Shown in pieces: positions 35,751-46,500 of a DNA stretch of 64,000 nucleotides. Source of the DNA: Vibrio sinaloensis DSM 21326 (GTDB taxonomy: Bacteria > Pseudomonadota > Gammaproteobacteria > Enterobacterales > Vibrionaceae); assembly GCF_000189275.1 (NCBI RefSeq), contig NZ_AEVT01000074.1:62001-126000 (forward strand). Direction: 5' to 3'. The notes below the pieces were generated by a model. The model was not told the origin of the DNA, did not search any database, and saw only the letters and a program-made list of their open reading frames with translations. Position 1 is the stretch's first letter. Each line of letters begins with the position of its first letter. The position numbers were made by a program, and so were the translations under genes.

Positions 35751-35781
35751 GGTTAACGATTGGAGTTTCCAATCATAAATG

Positions 35782-35809
35782 AGCAGCGGTGATCCCGCTG
35801 CTTTTTTTA
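35782..35809 (+). terminator. Terminator between lapB and pyrF
   Basis: AGCAGCGG pairs with CCCGCTGCT around TGAT, followed by seven T. Confidence 0.9.
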
Positions 35810-35837
35810 GGCATGTATAAAAAAGTTAGGAGATGAA

Positions 35838-36548
35838 ATGATTGATCAAAAAGTTATTGTTGCATTGGATTATGATAACCAAGCTGATGCTCTCGCTTTC
35901 GTAGATCGAATTGACCCGAATTCTTGCCGCCTTAAAGTAGGCAAGGAGATGTTTACCCTATTTGGTCCTGACTTTGTTAAAGAGTTACACAAACGTGGAT
36001 TTTCCGTTTTTCTTGATCTGAAGTTTCACGACATTCCCAATACATGCTCAAAAGCCGTTCGAGCTGCAGCCGAGCTTGGTGTGTGGATGGTGAATGTCCA
36101 TGCTAGCGGAGGCGAACGTATGATGACAGCCTCTAGAGAAATTTTAGAGCCTTATGGGAAAGACCGACCACTACTTATCGGTGTGACAGTGTTAACCAGC
36201 ATGGAGCAGAGCGACCTTGCAGGCATCGGTTTAAACATTGCTCCACAAGATCAGGTGATTCGTTTAGCAAGCTTGACCAAAAACTCTGGTCTGGACGGTG
36301 TTGTCTGTTCTGCTCAAGAGTCAGCGATGTTAAAAAACGAGTTAGGTAAAGAGTTCAAGCTGGTTACACCAGGTATCCGACCTACAGGTGCTGATGTTGG
36401 AGACCAAAAACGTATTATGACGCCGAGTGATGCGTTGATCGCTGGTTCAGACTATTTAGTCATTGGCCGTCCTATTACCCAATCTAATAACCCAGCAGAA
36501 GTGTTATCTTCTATTAACAATGAATTGTTACATTTAGCTGGTAAATAA
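35838..36548 (+). CDS. pyrF: Orotidine 5'-phosphate decarboxylase
   Basis: A 236-residue TIM-barrel enzyme for the last step of UMP synthesis. Catalytic signature [12 protein letters not shown] (Asp-Lys-x-x-Asp), phosphate-binding [17 protein letters not shown] and [11 protein letters not shown]. It starts behind AGGAGATG and ends before a terminator. Position downstream of lapAB is the usual gammaproteobacterial one. Confidence 0.98.
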   Translation: MIDQKVIVALDYDNQADALAFVDRIDPNSCRLKVGKEMFTLFGPDFVKELHKRGFSVFLDLKFHDIPNTCSKAVRAAAELGVWMVNVHASGGERMMTASREILEPYGKDRPLLIGVTVLTSMEQSDLAGIGLNIAPQDQVIRLASLTKNSGLDGVVCSAQESAMLKNELGKEFKLVTPGIRPTGADVGDQKRIMTPSDALIAGSDYLVIGRPITQSNNPAEVLSSINNELLHLAGK

Positions 36549-36564
36549 TTCCACCAAAATCATT

Positions 36565-36609
36565 CGCCCAGACGAGTCAAACAAATGACGTAAACGTTTG
36601 GGCGTTTTT
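36565..36609 (+). terminator. Terminator after pyrF
   Basis: CGCCCAGACG (36565-36574) pairs with CGTTTGGGCG (36595-36604), followed by five T. Confidence 0.8.
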
Positions 36610-36959
36610 CTCCTAGCATAATCTTCTGTTACCCCCCTCTATATACCTTTTATTCCTATGCTAGTGTGTTTATCTGTACACACTTTGTCGCTAAAATTCG
36701 CAATCATGTAGATAACATCCATTTTGCGGCGCACATAACAAAAAAGTCGAGCTTAAAGAAGAGAACTATTTGTAGAAAACATGAGTTGCGTCGACAAAAT
36801 TGTGTCGGATTTGTTAAATATGTTTTTTCGAACACCGATTTTCTATTAAGGTGTCCAGCATAATAATTTATAAAACGCAGAGCTTTTCAGCGTCATATCC
36901 TAGTAAGCTACAGGATGTAGCTATACTTTAATTAGTGATTGGTTTGGAGTATTACCCAA
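36610..36959 (+). other. AT-rich upstream region of the peptide importer with two exclusive hairpins
   Basis: No gene is supported. Near the end, AGCTAC-AGGAT-GTAGCT (36906-36922) can form a hairpin that competes with ATCCT (about 36897-36901) pairing AGGAT (36912-36916). The base composition is clearly lower in G+C than the pyrF side. The importer's first gene begins at 36960. Confidence 0.35.
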
Positions 36960-37982
36960 TTGTTAGCATATATTTTACGACGCTTATTATTAGTCGTACC
37001 AACCTTTCTAGGTATTACGATTCTAATATTTGCAATTACACGATTTGTTCCTGGTGGGCCTGTTGAAAGAATGTTGGCGAATATGCATTCTGGATCTGAC
37101 TCTGCTTCTGTCAGTATGGCAGGAAATAGTACATCACTTTCTGATGATCAAATTGCGGAACTCAATGCATTCTATGGTTTGGATAAACCAGTCGTAGAAG
37201 CGTATATTGATTGGTTATCTAAAATTGTCGTTTTGGACTTTGGAGAATCGACCCGATATTACGAACCGGTTAGCGATATGATCGCTGAACGCCTTCCTGT
37301 CTCTTTATTCTACGGGGGCATGACGTTCTTTATTAGTTATTTTATATCCATACCTCTTGGCTATTACAAAGCGATTAAACATGGGTCTGTATTTGACTCC
37401 ACATCGTCAATTTTAATTTTTGTTGGCTACGCACTTCCTGGATATGTTGTTGGTGTCTTTTTAATCACAGTATTTGCCTACAACTTAGATTGGTTCCCTA
37501 TGGGGGGATTCGTCGGCGATGATTTTGATGACTATGAAACGTTTTATGAACAGTTTAAGGATATCATGTGGCATGCCATCTTACCGTTGATCTGTTATCT
37601 AATCGGTGACTTCGCAACGTTAACCATGACCATGAAAAATAACCTAATGGAAAACTTGTCTGCGGATTATATTCGAACTGCCATTGCAAAAGGTCTTCCA
37701 TTTAAAAAAGCAGTTAGAAAGCACGCATTGCAAAATAGTCTTATTCCTATCGCAAGCCATTTCGGTAACTCTTTACTATTTTTTATGACTGGCTCTTTCT
37801 TGATAGAAGTTATCTTTAATATAGATGGAATCGGACTTCTCGGTTACGAAGCTATTGTGGAACGCGATTACCCTGTTGTTATGGGAATCGTTGCGATTAA
37901 TGCCGTTATGCTGATGATTGGTAATATCTTATCGGATCTATGTGTTGCAGCAGCTGATCCACGAGTGAGGTTTGGCTCATGA
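36960..37982 (+). CDS. Peptide-type ABC importer permease (OppB/YejB class)
   Basis: A 340-residue inner-membrane permease with about six helices. It starts MLAYILRRLLLVVPTFLGIT and has the FVPGGPVE motif of OppB/DppB/YejB permeases and a C-terminal EAA-type loop (YIRTAIAKGLPFKKAVRKHA). I chose a TTG at 36960 because GGAG lies 10 bases upstream and the protein then begins at the family's normal position. The stop overlaps the next permease by four bases. The GGPVE motif and the type of binding protein favour the YejABEF branch over classical OppABCDF. Codon use is AT-rich. Confidence 0.88.
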   Translation: MLAYILRRLLLVVPTFLGITILIFAITRFVPGGPVERMLANMHSGSDSASVSMAGNSTSLSDDQIAELNAFYGLDKPVVEAYIDWLSKIVVLDFGESTRYYEPVSDMIAERLPVSLFYGGMTFFISYFISIPLGYYKAIKHGSVFDSTSSILIFVGYALPGYVVGVFLITVFAYNLDWFPMGGFVGDDFDDYETFYEQFKDIMWHAILPLICYLIGDFATLTMTMKNNLMENLSADYIRTAIAKGLPFKKAVRKHALQNSLIPIASHFGNSLLFFMTGSFLIEVIFNIDGIGLLGYEAIVERDYPVVMGIVAINAVMLMIGNILSDLCVAAADPRVRFGS

Positions 37983-39022
37983 TTAAATTAACTCCATTAA
38001 CACAGAAAAAGATCAAACACTTTAAAGAAATTAAACGTGGTTACTGGTCATTAATTATTCTGTCTGCATGCTTGATTTTATCTTTATTCGCCGAAGTGTT
38101 GGTAAACAGTAAAGCCTTGGTCGTTAAGTACAATGACGAGTGGTCATTTCCAGTGTTTAGCGATGTCAGAGTAGGTACAGAGTTTGGTTTAGATTACGCG
38201 AGTGAAACAGACTATCGCGCGTTGCAGAAAGCCTTCGAGCAAGAGAACAGTGGTAACTTTGTCATTATGCCGCTGGTTCCTTGGAACCCGTACGAGCAAG
38301 ACTTTAGTGGGGATTTTCCTCCGCTGGCGCCCAGTTTAGAAAATCAACATTACCTCGGTACTGATGTTATTGGGCGGGATATTCTTGCTCGATTGGTGTA
38401 CGGCTTTCGCATTGCGATGGGATTCGCTCTTATGACAATGGCCATCTCCTACGTGATTGGCACGGTCGTCGGTTGCTCAATGGGATTTTTTGGTGGCAAG
38501 TTCGATCTGTTTGTTCAGCGGTTAATCGAAGTGTGGTCTATGGTGCCATTCCTATATGTGATCATGATTTTAGTGTCGATTACTCAGCCCACTTTCACTC
38601 TGTTTGTCGCGATCAATGTGTTGTTCGGCTGGATGGGAATAACCTGGTACATGCGAACCATGACATATAAAGAGTCGGCACGTGAATATGTTATGGCGGC
38701 AAGAGCGCTTGGAGCCTCGACAAGTCGAATTCTACTTCACCATATTCTGCCAAATACTATGGTTATGATAGTGACGTTAGCACCGTTCACCATTGCAGCA
38801 AACATTACTGCATTGACCGCGTTGGATTACTTAGGCCTTGGCTTAATGCCTCCAACCCCAAGCTGGGGCGAGTTACTACAACAAGGAAAATCTAATTTGG
38901 ATTCACCTTGGATCGTGGTTTCTGTCGTTACGTCTATCGTTGCTGTACTGGTGATGGTGACGTTTATTGGTGAAGCGATACGCAGTGCTTTCGACCCGAA
39001 AAAATTTACCCGCTACGAATAA
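37979..39022 (+). CDS. Peptide-type ABC importer permease (OppC/YejE class)
   Basis: A 347-residue inner-membrane permease. After the first helix it has a long periplasmic region (about 50-130), as in YejE, then five helices. Motifs are HYLGTDVIGRDILARLVYG (typical of DppC/OppC) and the EAA loop YVMAARALGASTSRILLHHILPN. It is translationally coupled to the preceding permease through ATGA. Together they form the channel for the solute delivered by the downstream binding protein. Confidence 0.9.
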   Translation: MIKLTPLTQKKIKHFKEIKRGYWSLIILSACLILSLFAEVLVNSKALVVKYNDEWSFPVFSDVRVGTEFGLDYASETDYRALQKAFEQENSGNFVIMPLVPWNPYEQDFSGDFPPLAPSLENQHYLGTDVIGRDILARLVYGFRIAMGFALMTMAISYVIGTVVGCSMGFFGGKFDLFVQRLIEVWSMVPFLYVIMILVSITQPTFTLFVAINVLFGWMGITWYMRTMTYKESAREYVMAARALGASTSRILLHHILPNTMVMIVTLAPFTIAANITALTALDYLGLGLMPPTPSWGELLQQGKSNLDSPWIVVSVVTSIVAVLVMVTFIGEAIRSAFDPKKFTRYE

Positions 39023-39045
39023 ATAATTACAAGGAAGTAGTCACA

Positions 39046-40884
39046 ATGAAGATGCTAATGAATTTGCCTGCAATGGCCGTGCTTTCCGCTATCAGTTTTG
39101 GTGTACATGCACAATCTGTCCCAGCTGATATTACCTGGGTTTCTAATAACGACGAGCCACTATTTGCTTCGCCAGACGCTGTGCGTGGCGGAACATTGCG
39201 GACTTCCATTACCAGTTTCCCGCAAACTCTCCGTAGCGTAGGCCCTGATGCAAACTCAGGTTTACGTCACTATTTCATGGATGGTGCGCCTAAGTTAGCT
39301 CAGCGACACCCAAACACCAGTAAATGGATTCCACAGCTTGCCACTTCTTGGGCATTCGATAGTGACAATAAAACGGTTTACTTCAAGCTTGATGAGAAAG
39401 CGATGTGGTCAGACGGTGAGAAAATCAATGCCGATGATTACCTATTCATGCTTAAGTACTATCGCTCTAAAGACATCATAGACCCTTGGTATAACGACTT
39501 TTTTACCAATTCGATCAGTGATGTACAAAAGATTGATGATTACACGATCGCGGTGAAAAGTAGCATAGAGCAGAGCCAAGATGCCCTGATGGTGTTGATA
39601 AATATGCCAAGCAATGGCTTTCAGCCTCGCCCAGAGCATTTTTATCAGGATGGTAAAGATGCCAACAATGACGGCATGGTCGATAACTTTGTTCGTAAAT
39701 ACAACTTCAAGAGTGAGCCAACTGCCGGTCCTTACTATGTCGATAAGGTGAAAAAGGGCAAAAGTGTCACCTTTAAACACGTCGGTGAAGATTGGTGGGG
39801 CTACTCTAATCGCTACTACCAAAATCGTTACAATGTCGAAAAAATACGTATTACGGTTATTCGTGATTTTGACATTGCCCTCAAGCACTTTGAAAAAGGG
39901 AAACTCGACTACGTTGATTTAGTGTTACCTGAATACTGGCATGGTAAATCCGAGTCGAAAGGCTACAAAAACGGTTACATTCAGAAATTTTGGGGCTTTA
40001 ACCAAACACCACAAGGTGCAGGTGGCCTGTGGATGAATACCGCGCAGCCTCTACTGGATGACATCAATGTCCGTAAAGGTATCCTTTATGCAAGCGATTA
40101 CGACGGCATGATTGCCAATATTATGCGGGGCGATTATTCGCGTAAACCGCATGGCTTAGGGTTTGGCCACGGCAACTACGATAAAGTCGATAATAAAGCG
40201 CCAGAGTTCGATCCAAATAAAGCCGCCGAATACTTTGCCAAAGCCGGCTTCGATAAAATTGGCCCTGATGGTATTCGTGTCAATGCTCAAGGCCAGCGCT
40301 TAAGCTTCGCTATTACTTATGGTTACAACGCTTGGACCCCACGAATCGCTTACTTGAAGGAACAGGCTAAGCTAGCGGGTCTAGATTTTACTCTTAATCT
40401 CGTTGATGGATCTTCTGCATTTAAATACATTTTAGAAAAGAAGCATCAATTGGCTTTCCTCAACATGGGTTCAGGTGAGATACCGGCGTACTGGGAATAT
40501 CTACATTCTGACAATGCCAACAAACCGCAGACTAATGCCCATACAAACTACAGCAGTCCTGAGTTGGATAAGCTGATTGAGGCCTATGATGAAGCATTCG
40601 ATCAACAAACGCGCTATGCCTTATCTCATCAAATTCAAGATTACGTAACAGATGCCAGCATTATTGTTCCTGGCTATATGGTGCCTTACTCACGAGCAGT
40701 ACATTGGCGTTGGGTTGAATACCCGCAACAGCCGATGACCAAAAAGACGGAAGCTATTTTTCACCCTATGGATATCGCAAATTTCTGGATAAACACGGAT
40801 GTTAAGAAAGAAACAGAGCAAGCGATGAAGAAAGGCAAGACTTTCCCTGAAGTCAGTGTTGTCGATGATAGATACAAGCTGTAA
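39046..40884 (+). CDS. Periplasmic solute-binding protein, family 5 (peptide/YejA-like)
   Basis: A 612-residue binding protein with a signal peptide (about 1-22, ending VHA). The mature region shows GGTLRTSITSFPQTL, LATSWAFDSDNKTVYFKLD and KAMWSDGEKINADDYLFML, all hallmarks of the SBP family 5 that binds peptides, opines or nickel. Length and the YejA-like domain order suggest larger oligopeptides. The gene follows the permeases with 23 bases between, behind AAGGAAG. Substrate unproven; the neighbouring secreted protease supports peptides. Confidence 0.9.
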   Translation: MKMLMNLPAMAVLSAISFGVHAQSVPADITWVSNNDEPLFASPDAVRGGTLRTSITSFPQTLRSVGPDANSGLRHYFMDGAPKLAQRHPNTSKWIPQLATSWAFDSDNKTVYFKLDEKAMWSDGEKINADDYLFMLKYYRSKDIIDPWYNDFFTNSISDVQKIDDYTIAVKSSIEQSQDALMVLINMPSNGFQPRPEHFYQDGKDANNDGMVDNFVRKYNFKSEPTAGPYYVDKVKKGKSVTFKHVGEDWWGYSNRYYQNRYNVEKIRITVIRDFDIALKHFEKGKLDYVDLVLPEYWHGKSESKGYKNGYIQKFWGFNQTPQGAGGLWMNTAQPLLDDINVRKGILYASDYDGMIANIMRGDYSRKPHGLGFGHGNYDKVDNKAPEFDPNKAAEYFAKAGFDKIGPDGIRVNAQGQRLSFAITYGYNAWTPRIAYLKEQAKLAGLDFTLNLVDGSSAFKYILEKKHQLAFLNMGSGEIPAYWEYLHSDNANKPQTNAHTNYSSPELDKLIEAYDEAFDQQTRYALSHQIQDYVTDASIIVPGYMVPYSRAVHWRWVEYPQQPMTKKTEAIFHPMDIANFWINTDVKKETEQAMKKGKTFPEVSVVDDRYKL

Positions 40885-40897
40885 CTAGGGTGATCGA

Positions 40898-41758
40898 ATG
40901 AGTCGAGAAACAATTTTATCGGTCGAAGATCTCGAAGTTGAGTTCCGCACTGATGATGGTTTAGTCAAAGTTCTTCATGGTGTGAGTTTCGATGTCCAGA
41001 AAGGTCGCACTCTCGGTTTGGTTGGAGAGTCAGGGTGTGGAAAAAGTGTCACGTCGATGTCTATTATGGGGTTGCTACCAAAACCTTATGGTCAAGTAAT
41101 TGGTGGTCGCATCATCTATAAAGGCACTGATCTACTGACACTGCCTGCTGAGCGTATGTATCAAATGCGTGGTGATGCGATTTCGATCATCTTTCAAGAC
41201 CCCATGACTGCACTCAACCCTGTCCATACGATAGGTAAGCAGCTTATGGAAGTTTTGCAGCTGCACCGACCCGAATTGGCTAAAGCTGAACGTCGAGCTT
41301 ATGCCTTAGAAATGTTGGAGAAAGTCAAAATTCCACTGCCTGAAAAGCGCATTGATGAGTATCCACATAACCTATCTGGTGGCATGAGGCAGCGCGTAAT
41401 GATCGCGATGGCGCTGGCTTGTAAACCCGATGTGTTGATTTGTGATGAGCCAACGACAGCACTTGACGTTACGGTGCAAGCGTCGATCCTCGAACTGATG
41501 CATGAACTGCAGCAAGAGACGGGGATGGCGATGGTATTCATCACTCATGATCTCGGTGTTGTTGCTGAGATTTGTGACGATGTTGCCGTTATGTATGGTG
41601 GTCGAATTGTCGAAAAAGCGGATGTTTTTGAGCTATTTGACAATCCGCAACACCCCTATACGAAAAGGCTTCTAGGTTTAATGCCAAGCCTTGAACATCC
41701 ACCAAAACAGATGATCAATATACAGCCCATTGATCCAAGTATTTTCCAAACAAACTAG
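40898..41758 (+). CDS. Peptide-type ABC importer ATPase (OppD class)
   Basis: A 286-residue ATPase: Walker A GESGCGKS near residue 42, Q-loop IFQDPMTALNP, signature LSGGMRQRVMIAMALA, Walker B LICDEPTTALD, H-loop ITHDLGVV, and the C-terminal oligopeptide-transporter extension (NPQHPYTKRLLGLMP). It is the first of two ATPases. It starts 14 bases after the binding protein behind AGGGTGA. It lacks the cysteine cluster found in the OppD iron-sulfur type. Confidence 0.92.
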   Translation: MSRETILSVEDLEVEFRTDDGLVKVLHGVSFDVQKGRTLGLVGESGCGKSVTSMSIMGLLPKPYGQVIGGRIIYKGTDLLTLPAERMYQMRGDAISIIFQDPMTALNPVHTIGKQLMEVLQLHRPELAKAERRAYALEMLEKVKIPLPEKRIDEYPHNLSGGMRQRVMIAMALACKPDVLICDEPTTALDVTVQASILELMHELQQETGMAMVFITHDLGVVAEICDDVAVMYGGRIVEKADVFELFDNPQHPYTKRLLGLMPSLEHPPKQMINIQPIDPSIFQTN

Positions 41759-41767
41759 GGGGCAGTG

Positions 41768-42580
41768 ATGCAGGAAGTATTAAGAATTGAAAACTTAAAG
41801 CAGCACTTTATCTCAGGGAAACGACTTTTTTCAAAAGGCTACTCGATAAAAGCGGTTGATGGGGTTTCACTCTCACTAGAGAGGGGAAAGACCTTAGGTT
41901 TAGTTGGTGAGTCAGGGTGTGGCAAAAGTACCTTGGGCCGTACCATTCTCAAGTTGTTTGAACCAACAGAAGGGAGTATTTATTTTGAAGGGAGGGATAT
42001 AACACGCTTATCAAATAAAGAAATGCGTCCATTGCGCAAAGAGATGCAAATCGTTTTCCAAGATCCGATGGAGTCGCTCAATCAGCGTCACACGATTGGT
42101 ATGATCTTAGAAGAACCGTTCATCATCCATCAGATGGGGAATGCAACGGAGCGGAAGCAATGGGTATTGGAGCTATTAGATAAAGTGGGGTTGCCGAGAG
42201 AAGCCGTAAATCGCTACCCGCACGAGTTTTCTGGTGGTCAGAGGCAACGAATTGGTATCGCGAGAGCCATTGCGTTGAAGCCGAAACTCTTGATTTGTGA
42301 TGAATCTGTATCTGCACTTGATGTGTCAGTACAGGCGCAAATTATCAATTTACTACTATCACTACAGAAAGAAATGAACCTTGCTATGATCTTTATTTCT
42401 CACGACCTTTCCGTGGTTAGGCAAGTTTCTGATGAAGTAGCCGTTATGTATTTTGGTAAAGTTGTCGAATATGGTGACGCGCAAGAGATATACAGTAAAC
42501 CTCAGAATGATTATACCAAAACGTTATTGTCTGCTATTCCAATTACGCATCCAAGCCAAAGAAAACGTTTAAATAAATAA
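41768..42580 (+). CDS. Peptide-type ABC importer ATPase (OppF class)
   Basis: A 270-residue ATPase: Walker [11 protein letters not shown]-loop [16 protein letters not shown], signature [16 protein letters not shown], Walker [14 protein letters not shown] (Ser in place of the usual Pro-Thr after Glu), H-loop ISHDLSVV and C-terminal [13 protein letters not shown]. With the OppD-like subunit it drives uptake. I prefer the ATG at 41768, close behind AGGGGGC, to a GTG three bases upstream. The operon-like run ends here; 135 AT-rich bases follow before the barrel protein. Confidence 0.92.
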   Translation: MQEVLRIENLKQHFISGKRLFSKGYSIKAVDGVSLSLERGKTLGLVGESGCGKSTLGRTILKLFEPTEGSIYFEGRDITRLSNKEMRPLRKEMQIVFQDPMESLNQRHTIGMILEEPFIIHQMGNATERKQWVLELLDKVGLPREAVNRYPHEFSGGQRQRIGIARAIALKPKLLICDESVSALDVSVQAQIINLLLSLQKEMNLAMIFISHDLSVVRQVSDEVAVMYFGKVVEYGDAQEIYSKPQNDYTKTLLSAIPITHPSQRKRLNK

Positions 42581-42715
42581 AATAATTTAATATCTATTTT
42601 TGCTTGTTAAATAATCAGGGTTATTTTAACTCTGAGGGCTCCTTTACGTCTTAATAATATATGGATGTATTTATGAGCAGGTAATAAGGATTAAGTAGAT
42701 CACGGAAGTTTACAT

Positions 42716-43549
42716 ATGCAGAACACAAGAATATGTAAGCGAAGGACAGTTGCACTTGCAATTTCATTAGCATTTATATCATCAGTAAATGCTGAAGAAC
42801 AAAATAGTGAAAATGAGCCTATTTCAGTTTGGTCTGATGTGGGCGGAAGTCTGTCACTTTCTTACGATACAAATATATATCATCCAGATGATCATCGTTC
42901 AGTACGAAGCTTATCTTGGAGTGGTAGTTTAAATTATAAGTTTAACGATGATATATCCGGTTATATTTCATCCGGTGGTTATCGCGCTTATGAAAATGAA
43001 ACGGGTGATTTCGCAACAGATTCAGTTATTGGTGCAAATTACGCGAGTATTTATCAATTTGGAGAAACGGGCAATATCAGCCTTAGCGGGCAATTAACGA
43101 TTCCGACCTCAGAAACTTCAAGAAAAGATAAATTACAGACTGCGATTAGGTTGGCAACGCCAATCTCATTGAAAGCATGGGGAGTCAATTTTTCTGTTAC
43201 TCCACGTATTAGAAAAAATTTCCATGAATATAAAACAATGGGTGGGAAGTCATTAACCGAATGGACCTATTCAATTAACTCTAGCGCGGTTAAATCATGG
43301 GAAGACTTTACGCTAGGTATTTCTGCTCTAGGTGGAAATACGATTAGCTATCAAGGAACAAGAAGAAGTAGTTGGACCTACGGCGGATCTTTATTTGGAA
43401 CGTACAGCTTTTCAGATAATTGGTCAGCGTCTCTTTCAGCGTCTACATCAGGTGTATATCAAGATGCTGAGCGAGGAACACTAGGTAATATTGATTTATT
43501 TGATCAAGACAATGCGTCTTATCGAGCAACAATTACTTTCTCATTCTAA
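42716..43549 (+). CDS. Predicted outer-membrane beta-barrel protein
   Basis: A 277-residue exported protein with a signal peptide (about 1-26, ending SVNA). The mature part is a run of alternating amphipathic strands (GSLSLSYDTNIYH, WSGSLNYKFNDDISGYISSG, YGGSLFGTYSFSDNWSASLS) and ends in phenylalanine (RATITFSF), the signal for the outer-membrane assembly machine. About 12 strands are plausible. I do not recognise a named family. The gene is markedly AT-rich, unlike the later protease, and follows a GGAAG ribosome-binding site. It lies 20 bases before the metalloprotease gene, so the two are probably co-transcribed. Confidence 0.7.
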   Translation: MQNTRICKRRTVALAISLAFISSVNAEEQNSENEPISVWSDVGGSLSLSYDTNIYHPDDHRSVRSLSWSGSLNYKFNDDISGYISSGGYRAYENETGDFATDSVIGANYASIYQFGETGNISLSGQLTIPTSETSRKDKLQTAIRLATPISLKAWGVNFSVTPRIRKNFHEYKTMGGKSLTEWTYSINSSAVKSWEDFTLGISALGGNTISYQGTRRSSWTYGGSLFGTYSFSDNWSASLSASTSGVYQDAERGTLGNIDLFDQDNASYRATITFSF

Positions 43550-43569
43550 AAATATAATAAGGATATATT

Positions 43570-46500
43570 ATGGCATTTAAAAAACTGATATTGACGTCTG
43601 CGATAGGCGCAATATTGGCTGGTTGTGGCGCAGACGATCAGTCTTACGAATATGTAGATAGAGACGCAAAAGAGGTTAAGGTTTCAGACCTTAGGTTAGA
43701 TGGCCGTTGGTTCTATGCTCCAACGACAGGCGCCGCGCCTCGCTTTGCAGTCACTCAATTCCCTTTCTTACAAGGTATGGGGCGTTATGTCGAACTTTGT
43801 TTCTCAGACGAGGGCCTTGAGGTTCGAGGTTATGATAGAAATAGCCCTGACGCACAACTTCCTAAAGATGCTAATGGTTTCTGTCTTCCTGAAGGCCAAG
43901 ACAGTTCAGGTGGATTCTTAGGTGGAGAAGATACGGTAAACTTCCCACATATTATGACAATCGGTGGTTCTTACTCTAAGTACCAGTGTCGTGAAGATAG
44001 CTACGGTGATTGTACCAACCAAGAAGAGACGGATTCGGATCCAAACCTTACATCTGGTGCGTTTCGCAACAACACTCACTTTACGCCAGATCCGTCAGAT
44101 ACAAAGATCACAGAGTTAAACTTTGACGAGCTGTACGGCACCAAAGAAGGCTTAACCGCTCAAGGCAGCCCAGAAGTCATTTCTTGGGAATTCGATCCTA
44201 AATCCGGTGTACTTAACTTTGAATTAGAGCAGACGTTCTCGATCGATATAAGCCAGCTATCGAGTTACATTAATTGGTCGGCAATGGAAGAAGAGCTAGG
44301 TAACGGTTCATTCAAAGCGCGTTTCTTCTACTCATTGGTGCATGAAGACCACCTAGCTTCTAAAGACTACCAGCCGATTGTTTATCCAAACTCGGATGAC
44401 AGTTCATTTGGTTTCTTTACCACGACAACGCTCAAGCTGAATCCGATCACGAACAAATACGATGATGTCACCTACCTTAATCGTTTCAACCCAGAGCTGG
44501 ACACAATTAAGTATTACTTAACGGATAACTTCTTTGAAGAAAAGAACAAGATCTATCTTGATAGCACCATTGAAACTGTCAATAAGATGAATGAGGCGTT
44601 ATCCGTTATTGGCGTTGACACCAGTAAGCCGCCAATTGAGATCGTCAACAAGACTTCGGGAATGGGGATCCACCCGGGAGATTTGCGTTATAACGTAATC
44701 AACCTGGTTGATGAACCACTCGACAATGGTCTTTTAGGCTATGGACCATCTGTTGCTCATCCAATGACTGGTGAGATCATTAAAGCTCATGTTAACCAGT
44801 ACTCTGGCGTAGCACGTACAGGCTCTGCCTATTACTGGAACAACTTGGTTCGCTTCTATAATCGCGAGCAGCTAGCTAACGTAGAGTACTTCAAAGCACC
44901 AACCTCTGACGTTGATGCCGCTATCGACAGTAGCGCTGAAGCGACCGATTCTTCCACACCGGATGTTGCTAGAGCTATGCAATCACTGGCTTTACGCAAC
45001 TTTGGCGGTAAAGCGGTTGCTCTCGAAGACGCCCATTCTTCTCAGGCTGCTCAGTATGTTGACAAGCCCGTTGAATCTGGCTTTTCGGCCCCGGTCAAAT
45101 TCGATGACCTAATGCAGATCACTGACGAATCCACGCCGGAAGAAGTCGTGAAGGCTGATATGCAGCGCCTGCAGATGTGGAGTGAAAACACGGTCTTCCC
45201 TATGGAAGCGATGTGGATCTCAGCCACTCAGAAATCGATGATTGATAATCTAGATCTGAGTGCGGGTGACTTCTTTAATGATATTTACGATGACAATAAT
45301 GTGCTTATTGGTCGTGAACTTAAAACCTGGAAGCAGTTAGGTATCGATGAGCGACGCGTTGCTGCAGATGCGTTGACCATTACTACTTATGCCAACACTC
45401 TAGTTCATGAACTGGGCCATAACGTTGGCTTAAGGCATAACTTCAAAGGCTCAAATGACTCTAAAAACTTCTATAGCGAAGCTCAGGCCAAAGCGCTAGG
45501 GATGAAGAGTATTCCAGCTTATAGCTCAACCATGGATTACGCACCAAGCATGTTAGATGAAGTGCCAACCTGGGGACTGTATGACCTGGAAGCATTTAAG
45601 TTTGCCTATGGTCGTGAAATTGACGTATATGGAGATTTACCTGTTCGACCAGCTGAAGAACCTGCTGTTGTCGATGCGGCTCCTCAAGTGACCTTGCCAA
45701 CAGATCGTGAACCGACAGCTGAAGAGCAGCAGCAATATGATGCTTGGGTTGCTTATTCCCAATATCAGCAAGACTTAGCGGCTTACCAAGCATGGGTCAA
45801 ATACATCGAAACGCCAATCTATAAAGCAACCGGCGGTGAAAGCCTGCTGGATTGTCGTCCCATCCAAGTGGTTCAACAAGATGGCGCGGATAAACTCCAG
45901 TACACTTGTTCACTAGACAAGATCGATAAAGTGGCATTGATCGATGAGGTCGGATTGCGCCTTGATCTCGAAGCTTTGTTAGCGGCAGAGGCTGTCCAAG
46001 GAGTTCAGTTAACTTCAGTACTTCGCAATGATTCTCAATTGTCTCAGTTTAAGCACCTGAGTAAACTCAACTCGATTGTTCCTCTAGCGGGTGTGACTAG
46101 CGGTCAGGACTTACGTTCACTGTTTAACTCTTTGCAGCAGACTAAGGAAATTGTGCGCCACGGCGTGATCAATTACGTTGAAGGTGAGTACGAACTAACG
46201 CGCGAATCTTTCTCGTTCTGTACCGATGGCAACGTTTCGTTGAACAGCGATTGTAACCGCTTCGATGAAGGTACGAATATCGATGAAATCGTGAGTTATA
46301 AATGGCAACGCTACCTTGATAACTATGAAAATCGTAATGTCGAAGTTCTCAATCAAAATGGTTTAACAACGAACGATTACATGGGTTACACCATGAGTCG
46401 TCTACGTGGTATGAATGAGATTCGCGAAGTGATCGAGGATTCTGAGCGTTTAGATGCTTTATACACGCGCCTTGGACTCGCTAGAGCGACCGATCGTCCA

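Noticed and set aside
36586..36602. PurR-like sequence ACGTAAACGTTTGGGC after pyrF
   Set aside because: It is part of the pyrF terminator stem and lies downstream of the gene, with no promoter role visible.
36666..36863. A 65-codon plus-strand frame upstream of the peptide importer
   Set aside because: No ATG with a ribosome-binding site, and random composition typical of AT-rich intergenic DNA.
39442..39888. A 148-codon frame antisense to the peptide-binding protein gene
   Set aside because: It lies wholly within a well-supported gene and has no family features; it follows from codon usage on the other strand.
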